Source: Mycolicibacterium peregrinum
GTDB taxonomy: Bacteria; Actinomycetota; Actinomycetes; Mycobacteriales; Mycobacteriaceae
Assembly (NCBI RefSeq): GCF_001665625.1
Contig: NZ_LZSY01000021.1
Span: 62,001 to 126,000 of the forward strand
DNA: 64,000 bases
Direction: 5' to 3'
Shown: positions 18,000-27,377 of the stretch, one piece after another
How the letters are laid out: each line of letters begins with the position of its first letter
How positions within the stretch are numbered: position 1 is the stretch's first letter
Translations under genes and position numbers: made by a program
The notes under the pieces: model-generated
The model's database searches: none
The model's input: only the letters and a program-made list of their open reading frames with translations
What the model was told of the DNA's origin: nothing

Positions 18000-18557
18000 A
18001 TGCGAAAGGAATTGGAAGGCCGCAGGGTGGGAATCCTTGCCGCCGACGGTGTGGAGCGCATCGAACTCGAGCAACCCCGCGACGCGGTCGAGAACGAGGG
18101 CGGTCACGTCGAACTGTTGTCGCTCAAAGTCGGCGAAATCCAGGCCCGTGATCACGACCTCGAACCCGCAGGCACGTTCCCGGTGGACCGCACGGTCGCC
18201 GAGGCGAAGGTCGACCAGTTCGACGCGCTGATCCTGCCCGGCGGCACCGTGAATCCGGACAAGTTGAGGCTCGACAAGAACGCCGTGGCGTTCGTCCGCG
18301 ATTTCGTGCAGTCGGGCAAGCCCGTCGCAGCCATCTGCCATGGTCCGTGGACCCTTGTGGAGGCGGATGTGGTGCGCGGCCGCACACTGACCAGCTATCC
18401 GAGTATCCGCACGGATCTCAGCAACGCCGGCGCCACCGTGGTGGATCGGCAGGTCTGCGTCGACGGCAACCTGATCACCAGCCGCGCCCCCGGTGACCTG
18501 CCCGCGTTCTGTGAGGCGATCACCGAGGTCTTGGCGAGTAGCCCCGCCCAGACCTGA
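18000..18557 (+). CDS. DJ-1/PfpI family protein (185 aa)
   Basis: This is a type 1 glutamine amidotransferase-like fold. The nucleophile elbow AAICHGPWTLVEADVVRGR holds the reactive cysteine, and ALILPGGTVNPDKLRLD precedes it, as in PfpI/YhbO proteins. Members act as stress-related glyoxalases, deglycases or proteases. The ATG has AAAGGA upstream. It is divergent from the catabolic operon (175 bases) and convergent with the quinone-reductase gene seven bases away. No secretion signal is visible. Confidence 0.85.
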   Translation: MRKELEGRRVGILAADGVERIELEQPRDAVENEGGHVELLSLKVGEIQARDHDLEPAGTFPVDRTVAEAKVDQFDALILPGGTVNPDKLRLDKNAVAFVRDFVQSGKPVAAICHGPWTLVEADVVRGRTLTSYPSIRTDLSNAGATVVDRQVCVDGNLITSRAPGDLPAFCEAITEVLASSPAQT

Positions 18558-18564
18558 GCGCGGG

Positions 18565-19191
18565 TCAGGCCCCGGCGATGTGCGCTGCGGCACGTGCCCG
18601 GGCGACGGCCTCGCCACGCATCTGTTCCCGCTCGGCAGGCGTCCACCTGGTGGTGGGTTCCACCACCAGGGTGTCGACGCGGTAGCCCAGCATCCCGAAC
18701 ACATACTCCAGATACGGCTTCTGGAAATCCTGCAGTTCGGGGTGGCGCCCATCGTAGGCGCTGCTGCGGGTCAGGATGAGCTGCAACGGTTTTCCCTCAC
18801 CGAGGGTGCCCACGTGTTCACCACGCTCGTTGAGGGTGAAGCTGGCCACCGGCTGCACGATGACGTCGATCCACGCCTTGAGGGCATGCGGCACATGCCA
18901 GTTCCACATGGGGGAGGACACCACCAGCCGGTCGAAGCCACGCACCCGTTCGATCTCGGCGAGCACCTGCTGCCACACCGCGTGCTGATCCTCGGTGATC
19001 GGCTCGCCGAACAGCTGAGCGAACTTGGCGATCGCCGCATCCCGGCCGAACCGCAGCACATCGTCGTCCCACACCGAGAGGCGCTCCACCTCGCCGACCG
19101 CGTCGGCGGCATCCAGATAGGCCAGCGCCAACTGGGAGGACAACGCGTCGTCCCCCTTCGGGCTGGCCTCGATCCACAGGGTCTTCATCAA
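18565..19191 (-). CDS. Flavodoxin-fold NAD(P)H quinone reductase / AzoR-like protein (208 aa)
   Basis: The protein has the flavodoxin_2 layout: an N-terminal TLWIEASPKGDDALSS phosphate loop for FMN, LVVSSPMWNWHVPHALKAW, and ILTRSSAYDGRHPELQDF toward the C-terminus. Homologues are FMN-dependent azoreductases or quinone reductases that reduce quinones in two-electron steps. It may support the neighbouring monooxygenase or protect against quinones from aromatic breakdown. It follows the monooxygenase gene by 23 bases on the same strand, suggesting an operon. Confidence 0.82.
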   Translation of the reverse strand: MMKTLWIEASPKGDDALSSQLALAYLDAADAVGEVERLSVWDDDVLRFGRDAAIAKFAQLFGEPITEDQHAVWQQVLAEIERVRGFDRLVVSSPMWNWHVPHALKAWIDVIVQPVASFTLNERGEHVGTLGEGKPLQLILTRSSAYDGRHPELQDFQKPYLEYVFGMLGYRVDTLVVEPTTRWTPAEREQMRGEAVARARAAAHIAGA

Positions 19192-19214
19192 TCTCTTCCG
19201 TCAGATCGGCTCGC

Positions 19215-20381
19215 TCAGATCATGGATGTACGGGGGATCTTCATCCCCAGCGCCAGCGCACCGGCCAACTCGCGGCTGGTGTCGTAGTCGAACACCACGT
19301 GGCCGGACAGCACGTCGACGTCGCGTTTGAACCGCTGCAACGGGCTCGAAAGAAAATGGATGCTGGCTCCGCCCGCGCCCATCAGATCGCCGATCACCGC
19401 CTTGGATTCGGAGACGATGTGTGCAGCCGCCAGACGGGCCTGCGCGCGAACCGGCTTGTCCACTGCGTCGCCGGTCGCCACGATGGCCTCTATCTCGCCG
19501 ACCGTGTCGGCGAGCAGGGCGCGCAGAGCGCGCACCCGGACCTGCGCCCCGGCCAAGTGGGCCTGCGCGATCGGCTTGTCCTTCTGCATGACGCCCTCGT
19601 AGGGCAGCACACGTTCGCCGAGGCGTTGCGCATAGATCTCGGTGACCCGCTCGGCGCTGCCCAATGCCGGCATCGCCGCCAGAAGTGCCAGTGCGGGCAC
19701 CATCGGCCAGCGGTAGGCGCTGCTGTCGTGCAGACCGGCGCCGGGTGCGGTACCGGAATAGATGTCGAGCACCTTCACCAGTCGGTGCTCCGGGACGAAC
19801 ACGTCGGTGGCGATGGCGTCGTTGGAACCGGTGGCCCGCATGCCGTCGGTGTGCCACACGTCGGCCACGGCCACATCGCTGATCGGCAGCAGTGCCAGTG
19901 CCGGATACAGCGCGTCGTCGGGTCTGCACAGTGCCGCGACGATGATCCAGTTGCCGTGCATGACGCCGGTGGCCCAGGACCACCGGCCGGTGAGGCGGAT
20001 GCCGCCGTCGGCCGGCAGTCCGCGCCCGGTCGGCGCGAGCGGGGCGGGCGCCAGGAACGGGCGGCTCGCGAAGGCCTCGTCCTGGGCCTGCTCGCCGAAC
20101 AGCGCCAGCATCCAGTTGTGCAGGGCCAGGAAGCCGATGGTCCAGGCGCTCGACGTGCATCCGTGGGCCATCCGGCGTACCGGATCCAGGATGGCCGGGA
20201 AATCAGCCTGCTGACCGCCATAGCGGGCGGGCACCAGGAGTTCCGTGAAGCCGGAGTCGACGAGGTCGGTCACCGTCGCGTCGGGAAGCCGGCGCAACTC
20301 CTCGGCTTCACCGGCCCGATCGGCCAGTCGAGCGACGAATTCGGCGGTGATGACGCGGTCCGTGGTGGGGGGCGAGGTCAT
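19215..20381 (-). CDS. HsaA-like flavin-dependent monooxygenase, acyl-CoA-dehydrogenase fold (388 aa)
   Basis: The fold is ACAD-like, but the features match group D monooxygenases (HsaA, HpaB, pigment hydroxylases): GFTELLVPARYGGQQADFP, the WTIGFLALHNW helix, LTGRWSWATGVMHGNW, and a C-terminal domain lacking the usual catalytic glutamate motif. Such enzymes hydroxylate aromatic substrates with reduced flavin from a partner reductase. The flavodoxin-fold gene downstream is a possible supplier or quinone scavenger. A TATGGT -10 lies 11 bases before the ATG, inside a palindrome. Confidence 0.78.
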   Translation of the reverse strand: MTSPPTTDRVITAEFVARLADRAGEAEELRRLPDATVTDLVDSGFTELLVPARYGGQQADFPAILDPVRRMAHGCTSSAWTIGFLALHNWMLALFGEQAQDEAFASRPFLAPAPLAPTGRGLPADGGIRLTGRWSWATGVMHGNWIIVAALCRPDDALYPALALLPISDVAVADVWHTDGMRATGSNDAIATDVFVPEHRLVKVLDIYSGTAPGAGLHDSSAYRWPMVPALALLAAMPALGSAERVTEIYAQRLGERVLPYEGVMQKDKPIAQAHLAGAQVRVRALRALLADTVGEIEAIVATGDAVDKPVRAQARLAAAHIVSESKAVIGDLMGAGGASIHFLSSPLQRFKRDVDVLSGHVVFDYDTSRELAGALALGMKIPRTSMI

Positions 20382-21820
<1,439 letters not shown>

Positions 21821-21839
21821 GCCGGACAACACGCGAAAA

Positions 21840-21878
21840 CGAAATCGCCCAGAACACCAAGTGTTCTGGGCGATTTCG
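21840..21878 (+). terminator. Terminator hairpin after the antigen 85 gene
   Basis: Two perfectly complementary 18-base arms (21840-21857 and 21861-21878) surround a three-base CAA loop, beginning 19 bases after the stop codon. No T tract follows, as in many mycobacterial I-shaped terminators. Confidence 0.85.
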
Positions 21879-21925
21879 CTATGTGTGGGTCTGCGCTCGA
21901 TCTACCACTGGCCTAGCCCGATGGC

Positions 21926-21983
21926 CGAGCAGACGCAAAAGTGCCCGGTTTCCATGGAAACCGGGCACTTTTGTGTCTGCTCG
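21926..21983. repeat. 29-bp-arm palindromic intergenic repeat
   Basis: Arms 21926-21954 and 21955-21983 are inverted copies with one mismatch (G-T pair) and no loop. It lies between the antigen 85 terminator and the convergent fadE23 gene. The outer CGAGCAGACGC and TTTGTGTCTGCTCG ends match the repeat at 2859-2918. It may act as a bidirectional terminator. Confidence 0.85.
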
Positions 21984-22009
21984 CCGGGAGAAACCGGCAG
22001 GGGGACGAA

Positions 22010-23230
22010 CTACTTCAATTCGGCCGAGGACAGGCCCAGCAGGCGGCGGGCGACCACCAGCTGCTGAATCTGCTGAGTGCCTTCGAAGATGTCGAGGATC
22101 TTGGAGTCGCGGGCCCACTTCTCCAGCAGGGTCTGCTCGGAATAGCCGGTGGTACCCGCCATTTCGACAGCCTTGAGGGTGATGTCGCTGGCCACGCGGG
22201 CGGCCTTGGCCTTACCCATCGAGGCTTCCTTGGAGTTCGGGATGCTGTTGTCGGCCTGCCATGCCGAGCGCACCGTCAACAGGTAGCCGGCCTCCCAGTC
22301 GGCCTCCATGCGCAGGAACTCCGCGGCCGCGGCGCTCTGCGCGTGGGCGGGCTTGTCGTAGGAGATCTCGATACCGGCGTCGGTGAGGATCGCCCGCAGG
22401 TCCTCCAGCGCGGCGCGGGCAATACCGACGGCCATGGCCGCCACGATCGGCCGAGTGTTGTCGAAGGTCTCCATGACCCCGGCAAAACCCTTCTCCACGT
22501 GGACTTCCGGATCGCCCAGGAGGTTGTCCTTGGGGATGCGCGCGTTCTCGAAGCGGATCACCGCGGTGTCGGATGCCTTGATGCCCAGCTTGTGTTCAAG
22601 GCGCTCGACGGTGACCCCGGGATGTTCGCGCGGCACGATGAACGACTTGATCGCCGCCCGGCCCAACGATTTGTCCAGCGTCGCCCACACCACGATGTGA
22701 CTGGCCCGCGAACCCGCGGTGACGAAGATCTTCTCGCCGTTGATCACATACTCGTCGCCGTCGAGCACCGCGGTGGTGGTGACTGCCGCCGAATCCGATC
22801 CGAAGGACGGCTCGGTGATGGCCATGGCGGCCCAGACGTCCTTGCCGAGGCGATCGAGCTGCTCGGGGGTGGCCACCGAGGAGATGGCGGCGTTGCCGAG
22901 GCCCTGACGCGGCACCGAGAGCAGCAGGGCGACGTCGCCCCAGCTGATCTCCAGCGCGTTGAGCAGCGCGGACATGTTGGCGCCGTTGACGGTGACCTTC
23001 TCGCCCTTGGTATTGGCGTCGTCGCGGAACGCCTCGGCGCCGGCGAACGAGATGGTCTTGGCTTCCGAGATGCCTTCGAACAGGGTGGCCAGGGTGTCCA
23101 GCTCGACCGGGTAGGCGTGCTCGGCGAGGTCGTACTTGCGCGAGATCGGGCGAAGCATCTCCGCAGCGCCCTGGTGGCCCTTCTCGATGACCGCCTGGAG
23201 CTTGCGGGGCATTTCCAGATTGATTGCCAT
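22010..23230 (-). CDS. fadE23: Acyl-CoA dehydrogenase FadE23 (406 aa)
   Basis: ACAD motifs are present: MAITEPSFGSDSAAVTT (FAD/substrate), EYVINGEKIFVTAGSRASH, and the catalytic glutamate in DIFEGTQQIQQLVVARRLL. Length and neighbourhood match Rv3140. In M. tuberculosis FadE23 and FadE24 are described as forming a mixed alpha2-beta2 dehydrogenase, and the pair responds to isoniazid. Here fadE23 follows fadE24 by 27 bases in one operon. The substrate is not established from sequence. Confidence 0.9.
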   Translation of the reverse strand: MAINLEMPRKLQAVIEKGHQGAAEMLRPISRKYDLAEHAYPVELDTLATLFEGISEAKTISFAGAEAFRDDANTKGEKVTVNGANMSALLNALEISWGDVALLLSVPRQGLGNAAISSVATPEQLDRLGKDVWAAMAITEPSFGSDSAAVTTTAVLDGDEYVINGEKIFVTAGSRASHIVVWATLDKSLGRAAIKSFIVPREHPGVTVERLEHKLGIKASDTAVIRFENARIPKDNLLGDPEVHVEKGFAGVMETFDNTRPIVAAMAVGIARAALEDLRAILTDAGIEISYDKPAHAQSAAAAEFLRMEADWEAGYLLTVRSAWQADNSIPNSKEASMGKAKAARVASDITLKAVEMAGTTGYSEQTLLEKWARDSKILDIFEGTQQIQQLVVARRLLGLSSAELK

Positions 23231-23257
23231 GATTAGTCTTTCAGCTCGGATCGATGG

Positions 23258-24655
23258 CTAGATAACTACGACACCCTCGGCGACGCCGATGGCCCGCAGA
23301 TCGCGGTACCAGCGCTCGACCGGGTGTTCCTTGGTGTAACCGTGACCGCCGAGCAGCTGGACGCCGTCCAGGCCGATCTGCATGCCCTTGTCGGTGCCGA
23401 GCTTGCGGGCCAGTGCCGCCTCGCGGGCGAAGGGCAGTCCCTGCTCGGCGCGGGCGGCGCCACGCCAGGTGATCAGCCGCAGGCCGTCGAGTTCGATGGC
23501 GATGTTGGCGGTCATGAAGGCCACCGACTGGCGGTGCGCGATCGGCTCACCGAAGGCCGTGCGTTCCTTGATGTAGGGGATGACGTAGTCGAGCACCGCG
23601 TGCGAGGTGCCGACGGCCAGGGCGGCCCAGCCCAGGCGGGACAGGGCAATCGCCTCTGAGTAGTCCTGGTCGGTGGCCTCGTCCTCGCCGAGGCGGTTGC
23701 TCAGCGGCACCGCCACGTTGTCGAGCTCGACCTGACCGAGGGCGGCCGCACGGATGCCCATGCTCGGATCGGCCTTGACCGTGAGCCCCGGCGACGAGGC
23801 CTCGACGATGAACAACGCCGGCTTACCGTCCAATTGCGCTGCCACGATGAACAATTCGGCGTCGGCGGCGGCCGGAACCAGCGACTTGACACCGGACAGG
23901 CGATAGCCGCTGGGGGTACGAACCGCAGTGGTCTTGAGTGCGGTGGGATCGAACAGGGGGTGCGGTTCGGCGATCGCCACACACGCCTGCGGCACGTTCT
24001 CGCCGGCGAATTCCTTGAGGTAGGTGGCCTGCTGGTCGGCGCTACCCCAGTGGGTCAGGGCCGAGGCGACGCCGCCCGGCGCCAGGATCGGCAGTGCCAG
24101 GCCCATGTCGCCGTAGGCCAGGGCCTCGGCGACGAGCGCGTTGGTGACGGTGCTGCGGTGCTCGGCGATGCCGTCGAAGTCTTCGGGCACGTTGACGGCG
24201 GTGATGCCCAGCTCAGCGGCCTTGGCAATGAGGTCTGCGGGGTAGGCCGCGGCCTCGTCGGCGTCGTGCGCGGCGGGTCGCAGGATCTCCCCGGCGAACT
24301 CCCGGACCGTCTCGACGATCATCTGCTGGTCTTCGTCGGGGGTCAGGTCGAAGTAGTCGGCCCCACTGGCCTTCAGCCTGGTGGGTGCCTTGCCGAGCCC
24401 CTGGATCCGCTGGAATTGGCGGGTGGCCGCGCCCGCGGTCGAAAACACCTGCTTGACACCGTATTTCAGGCCGCGGTTCAGCGGATCGCGCAGGCCGTAA
24501 CGGTCCAGGAATTCCTGGCCGACGATGGGCGTGATCAGCGCCAACCCGATGTCGGTCGCTGTCCGCTTGTGCTTGTGCAGTCCGACCGCGCTTTGCCGGC
24601 CGGAGCTGGAGGGACGGGATGGGGTGCCGTTCTTGGACGGCAGGGTGTTGGTCAT
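23258..24655 (-). CDS. fadE24: Acyl-CoA dehydrogenase FadE24 (465 aa)
   Basis: This is an ACAD family subunit with an N-terminal extension of about 60 residues (basic and serine-rich, then KHKRTATDIGLALITPIVGQ). The core carries VAIAEPHPLFDPTALKT, GYRLSGVKSLVPAAADAEL and QLLGGHGYTKEHPVERWYRD. The chain ends shortly after the VAEGVVVI segment, where the catalytic glutamate would sit. It matches Rv3139 in order and length and pairs with fadE23. The ATG has AGAGG upstream, and a 28-base palindrome covers the promoter. Confidence 0.9.
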   Translation of the reverse strand: MTNTLPSKNGTPSRPSSSGRQSAVGLHKHKRTATDIGLALITPIVGQEFLDRYGLRDPLNRGLKYGVKQVFSTAGAATRQFQRIQGLGKAPTRLKASGADYFDLTPDEDQQMIVETVREFAGEILRPAAHDADEAAAYPADLIAKAAELGITAVNVPEDFDGIAEHRSTVTNALVAEALAYGDMGLALPILAPGGVASALTHWGSADQQATYLKEFAGENVPQACVAIAEPHPLFDPTALKTTAVRTPSGYRLSGVKSLVPAAADAELFIVAAQLDGKPALFIVEASSPGLTVKADPSMGIRAAALGQVELDNVAVPLSNRLGEDEATDQDYSEAIALSRLGWAALAVGTSHAVLDYVIPYIKERTAFGEPIAHRQSVAFMTANIAIELDGLRLITWRGAARAEQGLPFAREAALARKLGTDKGMQIGLDGVQLLGGHGYTKEHPVERWYRDLRAIGVAEGVVVI

Positions 24656-24691
24656 GTCAGCTGCCTCTGCTGGTCGTAGCGACGCATCTGA

Positions 24692-24719
24692 CCGTATCTT
24701 ACTCCGGAGTAAGGTACGG
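24692..24719 (-). promoter_or_regulatory. 28-bp palindromic operator over the fadE24-fadE23 promoter
   Basis: Arms 24692-24705 and 24706-24719 match at 13 of 14 positions; the core reads CTTACTCCGGAGTAAG. The minus-strand -10 TAAGAT (24701-24696) lies inside it, giving a leader of about 30 bases. The size and symmetry suit a TetR- or MarR-type dimer. No dedicated regulator is adjacent except the HxlR gene. Confidence 0.65.
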
Positions 24720-24749
24720 CATCTGTTACCAACTTCACAGCGCCACAGA

Positions 24750-25211
24750 TCAGGGTTCGGCGGCCGAGAGCTGGTCGTACTGCTCGCGGTTTGTGCGCAC
24801 CTCGTCCATGTGCGCCTCGGCCCACGACTTGACCCCGATCATCAATCGCTGCAAGGAAAAGCCCAGGTCGGTAAGCTCGTAGGTGACTGTGACCGGCACG
24901 CTTGCGGTCACGGTCCGGGTGAGCAGGCCGTCGCGTTCGAGGGATCGCAGCGTCTGGGTGAGCATCTTCTGGCTGACCCCGGCCAGGCGCCGGGAGAGTT
25001 CGGAGTAGCGCATCGGACGTGGTTCGCCGGATTCGCCGGCTTCCGGTCGTGGGCCGTCGCCCCCGAGCGCCGCCAGGATCAGCGCTACCCACTTGTCGCT
25101 GATGCGGTCGAGCAGCTGGCGGCTGGGGCAGTTCGCCAGGAACGCGTCGTATTCCATCTTTGCTCGGGCCCGTTTCTGGGCCGCGGTTGTCGTCGGCACG
25201 TCGGCTCCCAT
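24750..25211 (-). CDS. HxlR family winged-helix regulator (153 aa)
   Basis: The domain is HxlR-type: CPSRQLLDRISDKWVALILAAL, then RYSELSRRLAGVSQKMLTQTLRSLERDGLLTR as the DNA-binding wing helix, and YELTDLGFSLQRLM. The start at 25211 (MGADVPTT) was preferred because upstream in-frame codons run through the divergent promoter region. HxlR proteins sense aldehydes, quinones or redox stress and often control a divergent oxidoreductase, here the gene at 25319. A palindrome TACGCAC-N6-GTGCGTA lies between them. Confidence 0.87.
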   Translation of the reverse strand: MGADVPTTTAAQKRARAKMEYDAFLANCPSRQLLDRISDKWVALILAALGGDGPRPEAGESGEPRPMRYSELSRRLAGVSQKMLTQTLRSLERDGLLTRTVTASVPVTVTYELTDLGFSLQRLMIGVKSWAEAHMDEVRTNREQYDQLSAAEP

Positions 25212-25225
25212 CGGTCCCGGTGAGT

Positions 25226-25245
25226 TACGCACCTGGAAGTGCGTA
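25226..25245. promoter_or_regulatory. Palindromic operator in the HxlR divergon
   Basis: TACGCAC (25226-25232) and GTGCGTA (25239-25245) form a perfect inverted repeat with a six-base spacer. A direct repeat GAGTTAC occurs at 25223-25229 and again near 25256. The site lies between two divergent starts, as expected for autoregulated HxlR pairs. Confidence 0.5.
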
Positions 25246-25318
25246 CTTCCCATTGGAGAGTTACCCATCCATCGTGGAGTAGTCAACACCTCACCACAAG
25301 ACCCAGGAGTGAATGAAC

Positions 25319-26236
25319 ATGTCCGTTCCCACATTTCGCATCGCAGTCGTCCCTACCCCGGCCGGCCCGGACTCGATCGAAATCGTCGATGTGCCGCTGA
25401 CCGAACCGGGTCCCGACCAGGTCCGGGTGAAGGTCGCCGCCGCGGCGGTCAACCCCGTCGACCTCGGCGTGGCAGCCGGGGTGTTCCACGACCTAGGCCT
25501 GGTCGATCAACCGAACTGGACCGGACTCGGCTGGGATTTCGCAGGCACCGTCGAGGCTGTCGGGGCAGGTGTAGATCTGGCTGTGGGAACGCGGGTGGCC
25601 GGTGTCGTGGCCGGATTCGACCGGGACTACGGCACCCACGCCGAGCAACTGGTGGTGTCGGCGGCCGACGTTGCTGTCGTGCCGGACGAATTGGACTTGA
25701 TCGCGGCATCTACGGTGCCGCTCAACGGATTAGCCGCGGCGCAGATCCTCGATCTGCTCGGCGATGCACCGGACGGTGGGGCTCGGCTGTTGGTCACCGG
25801 CGCCGCGGGTGCGGTCGGGGGATACCTCGTCGTGCTCGCCCAGGAGCGCGGTTGGAAAGTGACCGGGCTGGCCCGCGAGCGCGACGAGCAGTTCGTCCGT
25901 GGCCTGGGAGCCGGCTTCGCCGCCGACGCGGAGCCGGGCTGGGATGCGGTCGCCGACGCTGGTGCACTGCAGCAGGCGGCTCTCGCGCTGGTCCGCGACG
26001 GCGGGCAGTTCGTCGGGGTGCAGCCGAGTGCGCAACTGTCGGCGGAGCGCGGCGTCACAATTGCCGCTGTCGTCGCTCACCCCGACGGCACCCGGCTCGC
26101 CGACCTCCTCGCCCGAGCGGCGTCCGGCCAGTTGCCGGCGCGGGTGCATGCGGTGCTGCCATTGGATCAGGCCGCCGACGCGCACCGCGCCGTCGCCAAG
26201 GGCGGAGTGCGTGGGAAGTACGTGCTCCAGCCGTGA
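25319..26236 (+). CDS. NADP-dependent quinone oxidoreductase, MDR family (305 aa)
   Basis: This zinc-free medium-chain reductase has an N-terminal GroES-like half (DQVRVKVAAAAVNPVDLGVAAGVFHD) and the nucleotide-binding loop LLVTGAAGAVGGYLVVLAQ near residue 160. Enzymes of this type reduce quinones or enones with NADPH. The ATG at 25319 lies nine bases after AGGAG; an ATG at 25313 is only three bases away and less likely. It is divergent from the HxlR regulator, which probably controls it. The stop is two bases from the convergent hisN stop. Confidence 0.86.
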   Translation: MSVPTFRIAVVPTPAGPDSIEIVDVPLTEPGPDQVRVKVAAAAVNPVDLGVAAGVFHDLGLVDQPNWTGLGWDFAGTVEAVGAGVDLAVGTRVAGVVAGFDRDYGTHAEQLVVSAADVAVVPDELDLIAASTVPLNGLAAAQILDLLGDAPDGGARLLVTGAAGAVGGYLVVLAQERGWKVTGLARERDEQFVRGLGAGFAADAEPGWDAVADAGALQQAALALVRDGGQFVGVQPSAQLSAERGVTIAAVVAHPDGTRLADLLARAASGQLPARVHAVLPLDQAADAHRAVAKGGVRGKYVLQP

Positions 26237-26238
26237 GC

Positions 26239-27021
26239 TCAGTTGCCGGCGAGCCGGTCCAGCACTGCGGCGTGCACCAGGCCGTTCGTGGCCAACGCAC
26301 TGCCGCCGTGCGGACCGGGGGCGCCGTCGACGCTGGTGAAAGTGCCGCCGGCCTCGCGGATGAGGATGTCGAGCGGGGCGATGTCCCACAGCTTCACCTC
26401 GGGTTCGCAGGCGATGTCCACCGCGCCCTCGGCCACCATGCAGTACGACCAGAAGTCGCCGTAGGCGCGGACCCGCCACACCGCGTCGGTCAGTGCGACG
26501 AAGTTGTCCCGGCGGTCGTCCCAGCCGGTGGTGAGGTCCGAGTACGACAAGCTTGCCGAGGCGAGATCGGCGACGCCTGACACCGACAGTTTGCGGGTCG
26601 TCCCGGCGAACGAACCGAACGCGCCCTGCCCCAGGCCCGCCCACCAGCGCCGGGCCAGGGCCGGTGCACTCACCACGCCGAGAGTCGGGACGCCGTCTTC
26701 GAGAAGGGCGATCAATGTGCACCACACCGGGACGCCGCGGACGAAGTTCTTGGTCCCGTCGATCGGATCGATCACCCACTGGCGTCCGGTCAATGTCGTT
26801 GTCCCACCGAACTCTTCACCGAACACCGTGTCGTCGGGGCGAGCCGTGGCCAGCGATGCGCGCAACGCTTCCTCGGCGCCGCGGTCGGCGTCGGTGACCG
26901 GGGTCAGGTCGGGTTTCGTCTCGATGCGCAGGTCCAGGGCGCCGAAGCGGTCCATGGTCAGTGTGTCGGCCTGATCGGCCAACTCGAGGGCCAGCGTCAA
27001 GTCATCCGAGGTGGAACTCAT
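26239..27021 (-). CDS. hisN: Histidinol-phosphatase, inositol-monophosphatase family (260 aa)
   Basis: The IMPase-type metal sites are clear: VFGEEFGG, the [17 protein letters not shown] motif and [18 protein letters not shown]. The 260-residue length and position match M. tuberculosis Rv3137, shown to be the histidinol-phosphate phosphatase of histidine synthesis. The ATG at 27021 is seven bases after a TAGGAC -10-like hexamer with no Shine-Dalgarno sequence, suggesting leaderless expression. The start is only 23 bases from the divergent gene at 27045. Confidence 0.9.
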   Translation of the reverse strand: MSSTSDDLTLALELADQADTLTMDRFGALDLRIETKPDLTPVTDADRGAEEALRASLATARPDDTVFGEEFGGTTTLTGRQWVIDPIDGTKNFVRGVPVWCTLIALLEDGVPTLGVVSAPALARRWWAGLGQGAFGSFAGTTRKLSVSGVADLASASLSYSDLTTGWDDRRDNFVALTDAVWRVRAYGDFWSYCMVAEGAVDIACEPEVKLWDIAPLDILIREAGGTFTSVDGAPGPHGGSALATNGLVHAAVLDRLAGN

Positions 27022-27028
27022 GCCGAAA

Positions 27029-27038
27029 GTCCTACCAT
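27029..27038. promoter_or_regulatory. Overlapping divergent -10 elements between hisN and the small membrane gene
   Basis: The plus-strand TACCAT (27033-27038) is six bases before the GTG at 27045. The minus-strand TAGGAC (27034-27029) is seven bases before the hisN ATG at 27021. The two hexamers share the TA pair at 27033-27034, so both genes appear leaderless and their polymerases would compete for the same site. Confidence 0.5.
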
Positions 27039-27044
27039 GGCCTG

Positions 27045-27377
27045 GTGTGGGAAATCGGCATACTCCTCTTGCTCGTCGGCGCGCTGGTGCTGCTGTTGGC
27101 GCCACGGATCATGGCGCGTCGGGGAATTCGCGGTGAACTGGCGCACGGCACGTTGCTGGTGACGGGGGTGAGTCCGCGTCCTGACGAGACGGGGGAGCAG
27201 TTCGTCACCATCACCGGTGTCATCACCGGCCCGACGGTCAACGAGCACGTCGTGTATCAGCGCATGGCCGTCGACGTCAACGAGTGGCCGACCATGGGGG
27301 CGCTGTTACCCGTGGTCTATTCGCCGGGTAACCCGGACAAGTGGGCCTTTGCGCCCGCGGAGCCGCCACCGGCCTGA
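27045..27377 (+). CDS. Small membrane protein, DUF3592-like (110 aa)
   Basis: An N-terminal transmembrane helix ([17 protein letters not shown]) is followed by a small soluble domain with [21 protein letters not shown] and [14 protein letters not shown], which resembles DUF3592 proteins. The function is not known. The GTG start lies six bases after a TACCAT -10, and there is no ribosome-binding site. The stop codon abuts the convergent fprA stop with no spacer (CCTGATCAGG). Confidence 0.75.
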   Translation: MWEIGILLLLVGALVLLLAPRIMARRGIRGELAHGTLLVTGVSPRPDETGEQFVTITGVITGPTVNEHVVYQRMAVDVNEWPTMGALLPVVYSPGNPDKWAFAPAEPPPA

